Positions 50,505 through 63,981 of a stretch of DNA of 64,000 nucleotides are shown here, one piece after another. Source of the DNA: Ooceraea biroi (lineage: Eukaryota; Arthropoda; Insecta; Hymenoptera; Formicidae); assembly GCF_003672135.1 (NCBI RefSeq), contig NC_039509.1, forward strand, positions 15,572,663 through 15,636,662. Reading direction: 5' to 3'. Numbering within the stretch: position 1 is the first letter of the stretch; every line of letters begins with the position of its first letter. The notes beneath the pieces were generated by a model. The model worked only from the letters and a program-made list of their open reading frames with translations, did not search any database and was not told the DNA's origin. A program made the position numbers and the translations under genes.

Positions 50505-53500
50505 ATGATTTCTATCAGCGCCACGACGTACTTCCTGCTCGCCGTCACTCTGGTGGCCTTGATCTTGATTCTGATCGACTACATCAGGTCGAAGAAGGCG
50601 CCGAAGAAGTTGTATGGCGATGAGCCGTCTGCTCTGCCGGATCCACCTGGCCCCAAGCCCTGGCCGGTTCTGGGCTCACTCCACATTTTGGGACGTTACG
50701 ACGTGCCCTACAAGGCCTTCGCCGACCTCGTCAAGATCTACAATAGCCCGGTGATCAAGCTCCAGATGGGGTCCGTGCCGTGTGCCGTTGTCAACGGGCT
50801 GGAGAACATCAAGGAGGTCTTGGTCACTAAGGGTCACCACTTCGATTCCAGGCCGAATTTTGTCAGATATCATCTCCTCTTCTGCGGCAACAAGGAAAAT
50901 TGTAAGTTTTATTTCAATTAACGTTAATTTCTTATATTGCTACAAATTAATATTATGTTATATGTATAAACTCACACATTAAAATCGCATCAAAATGAAT
51001 TGTTTATTGCATACAACATAATTAAAACTCTTATTGTATCATAAATATCTAGTTCTGCTTGTTAAGAAAATGTTTTACTGATACATTTTTAAAACAAAAA
51101 TTAATTATAAAATCGAAAAATGATAAATTAAAAATTTCGGTATTGAAATTAGAAATAAAAAGAAAATGAATAATTACAAGTATTTAATTAAAAAATCACA
51201 GGACAAATTTGAAATATCTTGCATTTGCATTTACATCGCTTTAATCGCTGGTTAATCAGTCATCGTGCATAAAAAACCGCATCTAATTCTGCGAATGAAG
51301 ATAATTAACGAACAACCGGCGCTAACGGGGATTGATCACGCACGGTTGCAACGAATTACTACTCTCTCAGCGCTTTGGGTCACGGTTAGCCATTCCAGTA
51401 TACTCGCTTCGCCGAGAGAGGTAGAGAGAGAGAGAGAGAGGTCACAAATTCCGGCTGATCGTGATTTATCGTGTCGATCGTGAATCATTGGCGATCGCCA
51501 CGGAAGCCGGCCGAAAGCCCGCGATTTGTCAGCGCCTTATCAGGATTCCTGAACAAGTCGTTTTCTCGCTCGTCTAACGTCCTTGCTGCGTGTCGTACGC
51601 GTGCGACACGTGAGCGACGCACGCACATGCTCGCGCGTGCTCTCGTCCGTCCGTCCGTTTGTCCGTCCATGCCGAAACTCGTGCTAAGGTCAGCAACGCA
51701 GAAGCGGTACCAAGTGCACAGGCGGAAAGGTCACGGTACCACTTTCACGCGCCCCTGGCTCACCCGGCAGCCAGCAAACAGGATCAAGGCTGATCCATCG
51801 GAATCGCCAGCGCCGCCGCTGCCACTCGATCCAAGACGATCGTTTGAACCCTTTCCATTGCACGCTCGTGTACATATAGCGGAACGTTTTATTTTCGCGA
51901 GCACGCCGCGGCTCTTAATACGATCACTCGACTGAACATTCCTCGTTTCTATTGCAATGAATGATATTCATTGCTCAACCCCTTTAGCTTTTCGCCGTGC
52001 ACAATAAGTAGAGATAATGGATCACGATAGCGTCATGCATAGTCTTTCTGATAAAATAGAAATTCTCCGGTTTGTTAACAATATGTATCTTTTAATGGTC
52101 CCTTTTCTTGTGTAATAGTTCTGATTAGTTTCCGCATCAGTTTCTTGTACTTTTCTTACGAAGTATGAAGAAATCTGTGTGGAACATATTTTACATTGCA
52201 AAAATTACTGAGGAGTATGTACTGCAAGTTATTCTAAAAATAATTCCTTCAGGATATAATTCTTTTAATATTGATAACAATAATAGTCGAACTGTTATAG
52301 AGAAAAATTGTTGATGATAGAAAAACAGAGACATTGCGGAAAAATTGCTTTTAGGCACTCGGTTGCTCTGATTGCTGTCGTCTTTCTTCGTTTTGAATAC
52401 GTAATCTGTAACTTGATGTATCTTTTCGGACAATTTTGTAAACAATCGATTATATTTCCATGTGGTATGAAAATACTTGCAATGTAAAAAGGAAACGTAT
52501 ATTGCAACGAAATCGAGACAATGTTTCGAAAAGTATCTTGACATGCGTCAGGATGGTAGCAAAGCCAAGTTCAGCTTTGCCGGTTGTTCTTTTCTCGATT
52601 CGGTAATTTGAACTGCGAGACGTTTGCCATCGCTTCATCAGCTGTTTTCATTGCAATTTTTCAATAAGGTGACGAGGGGCAAAATTAGCTGATGTAACAC
52701 TAGAACAAAATCTTTGAAATTACATGGGATATATCAAATTTCCTCGAAATCTATTTCTTCGCGAAGTAGTTAAATGCGAACTTTTGATGCAGCTTGAAGA
52801 TCGATGCGAAAGATCGATGGTCAGATAATCAAGCGATTTTATCAAGTTTTTAAACGACAATTAATTCATACCTTTTTTTCTTTGCAGCTCTGGCGTTCTG
52901 CAACTGGTCGGAGGTCCAAAAAACCCGGAGGGAGATGTTGCGAGCGCACACTTTCCCGCGCGCCTTCACCACGCGATATAACCAGCTGAACAGCATTATC
53001 GGCACCGAATTGGAGTCGCTGATCGATCACTTGGCTGTCGTCTCCGGCGTGAATCTGCATGTCAAGCCGCTGATCATGCACACATGTGCGAATGTCTTCA
53101 TCAAGTACTTCTGCTCGCGAAGCTTCAGTCTCGGACACGGTCCATTCCGCGCTATGATCGAGAACTTCGACAAGGTGTTCTACGAGGTGAACCAGGGTTA
53201 CGCCGCGGACTTTATCCCGTTCCTCATGCCGTTGCACCAAAAGAACATGACCAGGATGGCGAATTGGAGCCACGCGATCAGAAAGTTCATGGAGGAGAAC
53301 ATCATCGGGGAACGTCTGAATGGCTGGGAATCGGTCATACCTGAAGAAGATTACGTGGACTGCCTGATCAATCACATCAAGACCAACGCGGAGCCTAGGA
53401 TGACCTGGGACACGGCAATGTTCGCGCTGGAAGACATTGTTGGTGGTCATTCAGCAGTCGGCAATCTTCTCGTCAAGATCCTGGCGTACCTGGCCACCCG

Positions 53501-54244
53501 ACCACACGTGCAGAGAACGGCGCAGGCGGAGATTGACGGAGTCGAGACCTCGGGCAGGTTCGTCGGCCTGGAGAACCGGGGAAACATGCCGTACACGGAA
53601 GCCATCATCCTCGAAGCGATCCGGCTGATTGCCAGTCCGATCGTGCCACACGTGGCTAATCAGGACAGCTCCATAGCTGGTGAGTAGTTCATTCAAGCTT
53701 TTTAGTTCCTTGAACGTTACGTGATTTTCCTTGTTTTGATCGATTATTTAATAATTGATGCAAAAATTCACAGAATTTAATATTCAATTATCGCCTTCGA
53801 TTTTTATTAATTTTAAATAAAATTGATAGCAATAGATTTATTATATTATTATGATAAAATTTGCTTTGTTCTTGAAATCGATTTTGATCTTACACGATCT
53901 AATCTTTCATTTTAGGGTACAAGATCGAAAAGGACACGTTCATCTTTCTGAACAACTATGATCTGAACATGTCGACGGAACTGTGGACCTTTCCTGACGA
54001 GTTCATGCCGCAGAGATTTGTGCAGAACGGCAGACTTCTGAAACCAGAGCACTTCCTGCCATTCGGCGGCGGTCGGCGTTCCTGTATGGGCTACAAGATG
54101 GTCCAGTACATCAGCTTCTCGACGATAGCCACTCTATTGAAGAACTTCAATATACTGCCAGTGGAAAAGGAGACCTACAAGATCCCTATCGGTAATCTGG
54201 CGCTTCCGGAGAACACTTTCAGCTTCCGCTTCGAGAGACGGTAG
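50505..54244 (+). CDS. Cyp307: Cytochrome P450 CYP307 (spook/spookiest family)
   Basis: Three exons, 50505-50901, 52888-53679 and 53916-54244, with GT-AG introns (1,986 and 236 bp), encode 505 residues. CYP307 enzymes act in the early black-box step from 7-dehydrocholesterol toward the ketodiol, in the prothoracic gland and ovary; the exact reaction is unsettled. Visible features are an N-terminal membrane anchor (FLLAVTLVALILILI), the hinge PPGPKPWPVLGS, ExxR at Glu375-Arg378 (EAIR), FMPQRF, and the haem loop FGGGRRSCMG with Cys453 as thiolate ligand. The I helix reads DIVGGHSAVGN (Gly318-Gly319), without the usual acid-Thr pair, a hallmark of CYP307. The start ATG is followed directly by the anchor. 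Length and motifs are intact. Whether it is the A (spook/spookier) or B (spookiest) subfamily cannot be settled by eye. Confidence 0.95.
51421..51440. repeat. (GA)n within Cyp307 intron 1
   Basis: Short GAGA run inside the 1,986-bp first intron. No other feature was recognised in this intron; open frames there lack domains. Confidence 0.8.
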
Positions 54245-54530
54245 AACGGAGAGCGTGACAATAACTCAAAACGAATCCAGTCGGTTTGGATAAAGCTGAA
54301 ATGCGATTTCAGCTTCTCGTCGGGTAATCGATGACACTCGACATCCAATTCGACCACGAACTGGACTCTAAAGATTCCGTCGATTACGAAGATTACCGGC
54401 AACCGAGGGGAGCGATCGAATTGTCAAATGCTGAAAGAGACAATTCGAAATTACTCGGTTACAATGGTACTCGATGATAATCGAGCAGAAAACAAGCATC
54501 TCGCAGCTTGACAGAGCTTTAGCAATGTTA

Positions 54531-55122
54531 AGGCCCGTCTACATAGGCCGCAACGCCAGACGCCGCACGCAGCTCGCAGACGCAAACGCAGCACAGAGAA
54601 AACGCGTTCAGAGGCTTAATTTTAAATAATCCTCAATAATATTATAATTATCAATAATTCTCAATAATATTATATTATTAATGACTATATTTTTACATAA
54701 AACATATCAAATATTATTATATGTCATTATATCATTGTATGTTTTTCGAAAATGGTAGGTTGCGTGAAGTTAGGTCTCCATATGTTTGAAACTGATTTCA
54801 CGCAACGCAGAAAGTTGAAGTTGATTCAACTCGTTGCGTACGGCCGATTAGCGAATGCGTGCACGCTGCGTGCCGTGAAACGGTAAAAAAAAGTATGAAA
54901 ATCAGTTTCAAACATATGGAGACCTAACTTCACGCAACTTACCATTTTCGAAAAACATACAATGATATAATGACATATAATGATATTTGATATGTTTTAT
55001 GTAAAAATATAGTTATAATTATAATATTATTGAGGATTATTTAAAATGAAGCCTCTGAACGCGTTTTCTCTGTGCTGCGTTTGCGTCTGGCGTCTGGCGT
55101 TGCGGCCTATGTAGACAGGCCT
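54531..55122. mobile_element. 592-bp PIF/Harbinger-like MITE
   Basis: Inverted arms of about 54531-54798 and 54898-55122 open with AGGCCCGTCTACATAGGCCG at the left end and AGGCCTGTCTACATAGGCCG (reverse complement) at the right. TTA flanks both ends (54528-54530 and 55123-55125), as for PIF/Harbinger. The left arm carries an extra AATAATATT-rich duplication of about 40 bases. There is no transposase frame. It lies about 290 bp after the Cyp307 stop, perhaps inside or just beyond its 3' UTR. Confidence 0.85.
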
Positions 55123-55125
55123 TTA

Positions 55126-58100
55126 CGCGCAGCGCAGCATCAGCAGCTAAAAAGAGGCTTTTGATTCGAACGAAGCTTTACTGACGTTAGGGAAGGGTTC
55201 GACACGGGAACGAGTTATTCGATCTCCGGCGCCAACAGAGCTTTACTGACATTACTAGATCGTTAAGATAGTTAATTGGATCGTCCCTCGACTCGCGCCT
55301 TGGACGCGTAGATTTTGGTTTTATTACGTATTAATTATCATACGTTTAGCTCTCTATAAATTTGACATCAAAATAATTTTAAGCGATAAGTTTTAGCAAT
55401 TGAATTGACCAGGCTTAATGCCTCCTAATGTTATTTTAATTGTGAGATTTTTATATCTAATGACCCGACTTTCGAGATAGAGCCGAGAAGATTTCTTGTC
55501 TTGCCGTTTCGATAATTCAGGAACATTTCAGTTCATTCCATTAGGAGAGCAAGTTGACGTTCAATGTGTTAGATTACTTTTTTCTTCGATAAAATAACTG
55601 AAATGTTCGCGGAATATCTTAGAATTAAAATGATAAAAAACGCGGCTTCAACGCAGAAACTAAATTGTAACTATCTAAAGCCAGAAATTTTATTTTCATA
55701 TCTGTTTTATTGTTATTTTCGATGAACGGATATAGCGATGAATTATTACGAGCGAGACTCCGATCATTCGCAATATCTTTGCTGAATCAGAAGATAGATA
55801 ATCATTGAGCTCTGACTGCTAACAAAAACTGTTTTGACAAAATCGTCACGTTTCGCCTATCATCTGGCGACTGCTCGTGCGAAAAATGATATCTCGTACG
55901 ATGCGTCGTATGATCTCAAAAAATGATGCGTCGAAGTTAACAAAACGGATATTGTAACGAAGAGCGCCAGGGCCAAGTCCGGACGATTCGCACACGCGTA
56001 TAACTTCGATTAAATCGATACTTGAAAAGAATCGAAGAAGAAGAAGACTGACGTTAAATGATAGCTCCTTCGAGTTGAAACTTCGATGTGCACTTTTATA
56101 TTACACGCTTCGGTATCCTTCCGCAGAGATAAATCCTGCGGTAGATTCCGAGTTCGCACTTTTCAACTCGGAGGCTTAAGGCTTTATTATTATTCGCACG
56201 TAACAGAGAAACGCAAAATTCCTGTAGCTTGCGTACGTGTAATCTGCATCTTCGTTTACATCGCGACGCCGCGCGTTCTCGTTTCTTCTTCTTCTTATCT
56301 CACATACTGAGCGACTTAGAATTATATTTAATTATTGTGCACGTACCTCGCTATTTTCGTCATACGTCGTCCCATGAAATGTCATGACGTGAGGTGGTGC
56401 GAAGTAATTCTGGGAGCACGGGAGCATGAAGGGGGGCAAAAGGGATTCGAAGGACCGAGGATCTCAAAGTAACACGAGCAGGAGAATCGACATCGTGTTC
56501 GTGAGAACGTTCGAGCTTTCGATTTCTGACGAAAATGATTTCTCTTCCCGTACCACCTCGCAGATAATAATTTATTTTTAGTATCGAGCGTTTCTATTAG
56601 CATCACGTTATTATTCTTATATATTACAATTAATTTTATATTATTATTATTACTATTTCCGCTTACTACTATTTTATCATCATTATTGTCAGTAATCATG
56701 ATAATCGTCGTTCTATCCTTTCTCGCCTCGTCTCGCCACCGAAACCCACCTATACCCCACGCTTTCACATCTCGCAAATTGTACATTATTTTGTGTTTGT
56801 TATTTAATTATCGTGATTGTTACGCCATTTGTTAATTTATTATTTAAGATTTTAATAATAAAATATGAGACACACACGTATACATGTGTATGCATATGAT
56901 TTACATCGCCACGCGGAATACATTTTAAATGTGTCGTAAGAATCAATTGTTTCATTGATTCATTGATCGAAACTTTACAGAGATGGCAAATCTCAAGGTA
57001 ATCGCTTCCGTAATCGATCACTCGAAAGTACATGCCGATATCGTCAGGTTTTACACGAAAGATATTTTGTACAAAAGAAAGAAGCTCATTGTGAATGACA
57101 ATGATCGTTACAGAGCGATACCTGTTATCTCGAACCAAATTCCGATCAGTATCGCATATTCTTCGATTTTAAGCAAGTAACAGCGTATATCTGTGACACG
57201 CGAATACAGATTCCCCTCTCTTTCTTCCTTTTTCTTTTTCTCTTATTCATTATCGGCCAACACTCGATCGTTATCAACGCACCAACCTGTTGGCTTTATC
57301 GCAAAGCAAATCGCATTTAACTCGCCGACACTCGACTTTATCAGTGCACCAATCTGTCGGCCTTATCGGAAAGCAAATTGCTTTTTGCTAACATCAATCT
57401 GCAAGAAACGACAGCTCGCAAAAAATAATCTAGTAATGGGTTATTTGCGCATTTAACATTTAGATACGAGCACACCATGTTTCCATTCCCTCAATTATCT
57501 ATCCGCAGTGTTCTTAATTGTTGAGCAGTATCGTACCTTGTCAATGTGATAAGTCTTATGATTTAATTAATTATGCGCAGTTTTATCGATACTTCACGCA
57601 GTATCGTTTTTTTGTATCTCCAGTACTGTGACAGATACCGTGACGTATTAATCGTATTAATTCATAGTGACATATTAATTTGCCCGTTTTTATGACAGGA
57701 AGATTACAATCCGATGACTTCGAAAACTTTGGACTTTAATTTCGGAAAGTTACTTTCAGATTATTGAATGACGGATGTGCAATATCAATTTTCAATAAAA
57801 TAATGCGATATGTATCGCATCTTATCAAAATATCGTCCTCGAGATTACGTAGATATGTTTCTTCCTCTCTCTTTCGCTCTCTCTTCTGTCAGTCCCGGAC
57901 TAGTATTGATTCAACCGAATTCTGACACGCAGTTCGCGAACGCGCGCATTTTACGTATAAAATTAAGTATCAACATATGGCACTATTTACAGCATCGCTC
58001 CAATAGTGGAAATTTGTTCCACAAGTTGTTCGTTCGCAACACGTCCTACTCTTCTTCGGAAAAACAAACTTTTCTGTATTTTCTATATTTTCCTAATACT

Positions 58101-58331
58101 TATATCGACACGAGTAAAAAGATCTGGTACAACGTCTTTAGAATAAATATCCAAGTATCGTTACTTCGACGGTACGCGTCTCCAATACCTTCTCGCGAAT
58201 CTTCGAACTTTGAAACATTGCCAAATGAATATCGCATCCGTTTTGGCTCCTCCGACAACTATTCAATCTTTCGCGATCTCGTTGCCCTTCGAACGCTGGA
58301 TTAGTCCTAATATAAAGCGATAAATGCATGC
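55126..58331. other. Intergenic between convergent Cyp307 and Tret1-like genes
   Basis: No open frame with a recognisable domain. It presumably holds the 3' ends of both flanking transcripts. A two-copy tandem repeat lies at 57256-57386. Confidence 0.4.
57256..57386. repeat. Two-copy tandem duplication, period 68 bp
   Basis: Units starting GCCAACACTCGA (57256) and GCCGACACTCGA (57324) continue with the shared pattern CACCAA-CTGT-GG-TTATCG-AAAGCAAAT. They differ at roughly a fifth of positions, so the duplication is old. No coding sequence. Confidence 0.7.
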
Positions 58332-61300
58332 TCAATTTCCTGTAACGCCAACTGTGGTAACTGTGGTCGGAGCGACTCTCTCTCCGATCGCTCTTTCCGT
58401 CGACTGCATCTCGATGGTGTTGCTCTTCTTCCGGAACATATCTTCGATCTCGCGTAGGGTCTTCCCCTTTGTCTCGGGCAGGAACAGCAGAACAAATACC
58501 ACGCCCACGATGGACATGATCGCGAAGAAGAGGAACATGCCGTGCATACCCATCAGAAGCGACATATCAGGATACAACTTGATGGTTACTGCACTGAATA
58601 AGTAACCCAAAGCGGCCGTCAGGCCGGACAGGATGTCCTTCACTTTGGACGGGAACACCTCGCCTACCATGGCGAACGGGATCACCAGGAAACCTATGGT
58701 GCTCATGAAAATGTACATCATCATGCACACTATCGGTACCACCCCGTTGTCCGCCATGACAGTGCCCTTGTCGGCCAGGTAGAGGTACAACGACATGCCG
58801 CCCATGAAGATCGTCATCCCGACACCGGAGACCATTGATGGTATCCGTCGTCCGAACTTCCGAGACACGCCGGCTGTCAAAAGACTCGCAATGAAACGGG
58901 CGACGCCAATCAGGACGGCGCAGAGATGACGGTCTAGGCTGGCACCCGACTTGTCCATGATCTCGACGGCATAGTATATGATCACGAAGATCCCGGAGAA
59001 CTGCTGGAAGAAGAAGAAGCTGAGCATCACGGCGAACGGCACCAAGGCGCTGCGCTTCGTCAGGTGTTTCAGCAGGTTCTGGTTCTTCTTCTGAGGTCGC
59101 GGCTTCAGCTCGAACAGGATCTCTGATGTGGCCGGTTGGTCCTTCGGCACTCCGCGGAATTTCTTCATGATCTCCAGCGCCTCCTCGGGACGATTGTGGT
59201 CCCGCATCCACAACGGCGTCTCCGGCACCACGAACAAGGTGAGGGCGATCGACACCAGCGGGAACATTGCGCACATCAAGGCCACCTGCCGCCAGTCGTC
59301 CTGCGAGACAGAAACCGGAAGGATTTACGCATTATCATTTGCATTGCCTGCTTGCACGTGTAATATACGTAATAATATGCATTTATCACGTCGTCTGGTT
59401 GTAAACTCGTTCAAGCAAGTTAATCAGTTTTTTTCTCCAATCGTTCAACAGTATTATAATTAAGTTAGTTTCCATTCAATCGAATCGTTTGCAGATTAGT
59501 ATTACAATTTATGCAATTTAACGCTGTATGAGACCATTGTATCAGTTATATCAGCCCGTTAATTAATTGTTCCATTATCACTAATCTTTAAAATCTCAAC
59601 CGTGCTGCAGGCATTTACCTTGCAAATGTATCCAAAGATGTAAACGATCAGGACACCGAGAGCGATAGAGATGCTGGTCCAGGTGACCATCGTGCCTCGC
59701 CATTTCGAGCCCGCAACTTCCGCTACGTATACCGTCGTCGGAACCGACGCCATGCCGGTAGCTATCCCGGAGATCACCCTCCCAATCAGGATCTGCGTGT
59801 AAGTAGTTGACATGTAAATAGTCACCCAGCCCGCCATCGAGATAAACGACGTCACGAACATGCTGATCCTTCTTCCTCGACTCATCACGAGACTCGACAC
59901 TATGCAACCGACGGGCGTACCCAGTGCTGATACGGTAGCTGAGCAAAGAGATAACGTTCGGTTAATTGTCAATGATAATGATTCGAACTTGTGAACAATA
60001 AAAAATTGCCGAAAATCCGCTATCGAAGGGGCGAATTTTGCGATACCAACCCATCCAGTTAACTTCAACATTAGTGAGTGAGACATCGTCGACTTTCGGC
60101 TTCTCCATCGCAGGCCCCGCCACGGCGCTGTAACCGAAACCCATCGCTGGACCCAGCACCACAACATTGGCGCACAAGCTCATCAATACCTGCGAAAGAA
60201 AGACTGCGAGTCAGGAAGAGGCCGGCGAAGTCTTCGGAAAAGAGGAACAATAATTGGGTCATGAAGACCTTCACGAGAAGTAGTCTTAATTAGCATTGAG
60301 CAGCTTTGGAGAGCTTCTAGGCAAATCGGAAAATTTACAGCCGAGTTATTTGTAGTTGCGAGATGTGACGCAAAACGTGGTAAACAGATACCGGAGGGAT
60401 CGCACCAGAGATAACGTACCCAAAAGCTAAGGTTGACCGAAGTGTCGACATGACATGAGTGCATCGAATGCATCGAATTTTTCATTTGACTTAATTCTGT
60501 TATCGCGTGGGGTTTTATCATTTATACGTATGCCAGCGATAGAACCGGTTTAATCGATCGTGGGGACGAAAAAAGGTTTCGCTTGATTTGCAGCTAAACG
60601 CGTTATAATTCGCAGCGCTTCATGCATAGCTCGAAGATATTCAAGACACATGGCAAACCGGAATGTATCGCGCAACGCAGATAAAATATATCTTATCGGA
60701 TTGCACTTTCCTCCGATTTTGAGATTCGGTATTTCGCGTTATGTCAACAGATCGATCGATGCGCGATGCGTTCGTCGGAATTAAAAGTTTTTGTCCGGTT
60801 TGTATTTTTTTTGTGCGTTGAGGAATGTTATATAAAGATGCAGATCGAGATCTTTGAAAAACAATGTTTTGCGTGAAATCAGGAAACGCCCGTCACCGTT
60901 ACACAGTAAAACACGCGAATATAAGACGTAGTGCAGATAAGAATCGTAATGAGTATGATACGCATTTTTCTTTTTAAACAAACTGAAATTTCAATCCTGT
61001 TCTGTTTATGTATTTTTTCTTATCCTTCACGATTTGATATGCTGAACATGAACGCACTTCCGCAGATTTTTCTCGCGATTAATAAGCGGTAATGAATTCT
61101 ATATCTTACACGTGTATCGATATTTTTTTAATAACTGGTTATAATACATAATTTATTATGTTTTACTTAACGGTTGAACAAGAGATCTGTCCTATTACAC
61201 ATCCTGCTTCCATTTCATCATTTAATTTACATTTTATCTTGCTACATTTCGATTTCAAGATCGGCAGAAATGCAAAATGCATAATAAACGGACTGGGATA

Positions 61301-62863
61301 TGACGTCATCGAGGACGACATTTAAAAAATTATGATAGCGTGTGAAATCGCGCGTGTATGTGATGCGAGCGGCAATCACCAAAGTGTCGCGTGTCATTCC
61401 TATTCATACAATCGGAAAAACAGATTAATCGGATAAATAACGATAATCAATAATAAGAAAAAGATAGTCACTAACAAGCTATAGTTGTTTTTCATGTGGA
61501 CCGATAGGACAAGGCCTCAATAATTCTTTCAGCGAAATTCACGCGTTATTCCAAGCAGCAATCTACATATGTCCATGCTTGGATTTGATAAGAGACAATT
61601 ATTATCAGCGATGAATGAGACAGTATCTTAGATTTCCGTGGACTTTGTCTTACGTGAGAAATTATGAATTGCAAAATAATAATGTGACCTTTTTTATTTC
61701 CGCAAATGTATAAAAAAATTTTAACATACTTGATAAATAGTTCCGTTTCGCGCCCATTTCTTCTGTTCGGCAGCACTGGGTTCCATCTGCAACAAGAAAA
61801 AATAAGATAAAAAATTAACAGAGAATAATTAATAGAAATATCATTCCTGATTTTATCTTTATGTTTTATATATATATATGTATGTATTATATATATTTTC
61901 TACATTATTTTCGTATTTTATAATAGTACGTATAATTTTTTTATGATTGAAAAATTAATTATCTCTCTCCCTTTAAATTAAAATATTATACGTCAGAAAT
62001 TATTATTGCGTTTTTATTATGAAATGCAATCTATTTATCAACAACAGAAAAAATAAGACACTAAAAAATTTAATGAATATTTAATAATTTTTATTATGCA
62101 ATAAATAGTCTGTCTGCAATGAAAGAAATATACGCAAGTGTATATCATCAAGTGTATATCTCATGCACATAGCACGCCGCGTTCTTTGATAGTGCCAGGA
62201 AATGACTAACAATGAATGCCACTTTTGAAACGTTATCATAGTTCGGATAATGTCCAGTGAATCTCGCAGATAAATTTTCAGAGTCGGTGAAAAAGAAGTC
62301 ACTGATATGGAAAGCAACGTGGTAATCTGATAACCCTTGTAATTATAGATCCCCCCGATGACGAACCGTCGAAGTCGAAGAATCCTCCAACAATCCATAA
62401 ATACGAATAAACGATTTGGAAAGAAGCCAAGGGTCATACTCATTCCGAAGGAAAATATCGCTCATATCGAGAAAGTTTTTCAACGATAACGCCGAGAACG
62501 AGAAAGGCCAAGGAAAGACCAGACTTTCAGAAACTCAGCGTTCTTTAAGCTAACAAAAAGATTAATGCAAACAGCAAGAAACAGTAAAATTTAAATGCAA
62601 AAGAGAACTTCCTGGAATTTAGAAAAGATTTGCAACTTAGATATTTCTGTTCAATCAAAATTCGGATTTGTATTGGCCATTTCCAAATATGTACATACCT
62701 TGATCTCCACACACGTCGATATGCTTCCGGCATTATTAATGTCAGTTTGCCCGTTATTAACATTTTGTCCGTTCGCGTTATTAATGTTCGTATCTCCATT
62801 CACGTTATTAACGTCCGTTTGTCCGTTCACGTTCACGTTGTTAACATTCGCCGGGCCCGTCAT
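58332..62863 (-). CDS. Facilitated trehalose/sugar transporter, Tret1-like (MFS)
   Basis: Five exons on the minus strand, 62863-62699, 61786-61730, 60189-60051, 59938-59619 and 59300-58332, join in phase to 1,650 nt (549 residues plus TGA). The product is a 12-helix major facilitator of the sugar porter family, most like insect Tret1-type proteins that equilibrate trehalose or hexoses across the plasma membrane. Signatures seen: SALGTPVGC in TM2, RGRR after TM2, VYVAEVAG near TM4, QQFSGIFVIIYY in TM7, RKFGRR after TM8 and the C-terminal PETKGKTLREIE. Residues 1-55 form an Asn/Gly-rich cytosolic tail with repeated NVN, NNVNG and GQTDxNN units. A second Met begins exon 2 (MEPSAAEQKKW), so a shorter form from an internal promoter is possible. 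The exact substrate is not predictable. Length and motifs look intact. Confidence 0.93.
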
Positions 62864-63948
62864 GATGCCTCTTTTCTTTGCTCAACGCTTGTTTCTCGAC
62901 AACTTATTTAGCCTCTTTGATAAATTCGTGTCGCGCGCACAGCGTGATTTGCGATGTCAGAAAGGAGTATCAGTATTTGATCTTTTATGATTAACCGGTC
63001 TTATATCTTATTTAAGCGATTGATCTCCCCCGATCGCTCGAAGGTTTCTTCTCCCACCTTCCTTCGCGGCAATCCTTTATATATCCTTACAATAGCTGAC
63101 GGTATTTACACGTTCGATAATGAGCTCGATATCGTATCACGAGATACCTTAAATCTCATCAGCATTCATCGACTACACGCCTCCGCTTTGGAAGATACGA
63201 AAGCGCCGAATGACTTGGAATCCCCAGCTACTTAAAAGATACCAGCCTGTCGAGGGCGACTTCCAATTAATTGACTGATTTGTAAATCAATGTCGCTGTA
63301 CATGCGTGTCTCACGAGTTTTAGATACATCAGATCGTTCGTTCTTTCTCCCTGCCTTTTGTCCTCAGTCTTGCAGATGCAACCGCGCGCTTGTCCACAAT
63401 TAATACCGACTATTATTAATTCCGTTGAACTGGCCGTCCAATTCACTCGATTGCGTTCCGCGGAAGATCGCCGTAGCACTCGCGCGAGATATCGTCGGTT
63501 TCTTCAATCTTTTGAATTTTTTGTCGGAAATGCTACTGATCTACAAACAGCTGTTCCGCCTTCCGCGATTCGACGCGCAATTTTCCAGATATCCACCAGA
63601 TTGCTCCGGCAAGTTCTCAGAAGCGGCCGCGGGCTTCCGGATATCTCCGGATCTCGGAGGCTGTGTATCGAGTACAAGATTTCAAGTCCAACTCGTCTAA
63701 CATCAGCCAATCGTTCGCACAATCGGTCGTGCTTTCTGTTCGTGTAGAAACTGTGTGGCAGCTTTTCCGATGCGACTCGGCATTCGCGAGGTTCCTCAAA
63801 TCAGCGCGAGATGCGTCGGGCGTGTTGCCGAGTGGCGATGACGAGACCAGCGCCAATCGGGAACTCGTTATTGACTGAAGACGACGCAAGGATTTTATCT
63901 GCTGCACCCAGCTATGTTACTCGCCACTCCGGGACCATCCGCGCCACG
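62864..63948. other. 5' flank of the Tret1-like gene
   Basis: Contains the 5' leader and presumed promoter. Overlapping domain-free open frames on both strands between 63358 and 63907 are not accepted as genes. Confidence 0.4.
63075..63083 (-). promoter_or_regulatory. TATA box candidate for the Tret1-like gene
   Basis: The minus strand reads TATATAAAG here, about 212 bases before the ATG at 62863, predicting a start near 63052 and a leader of about 190 bases. The position supports the long N-terminal form as a real transcript. Confidence 0.45.
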
Positions 63949-63950
63949 TG

Positions 63951-63981
<31 letters not shown>

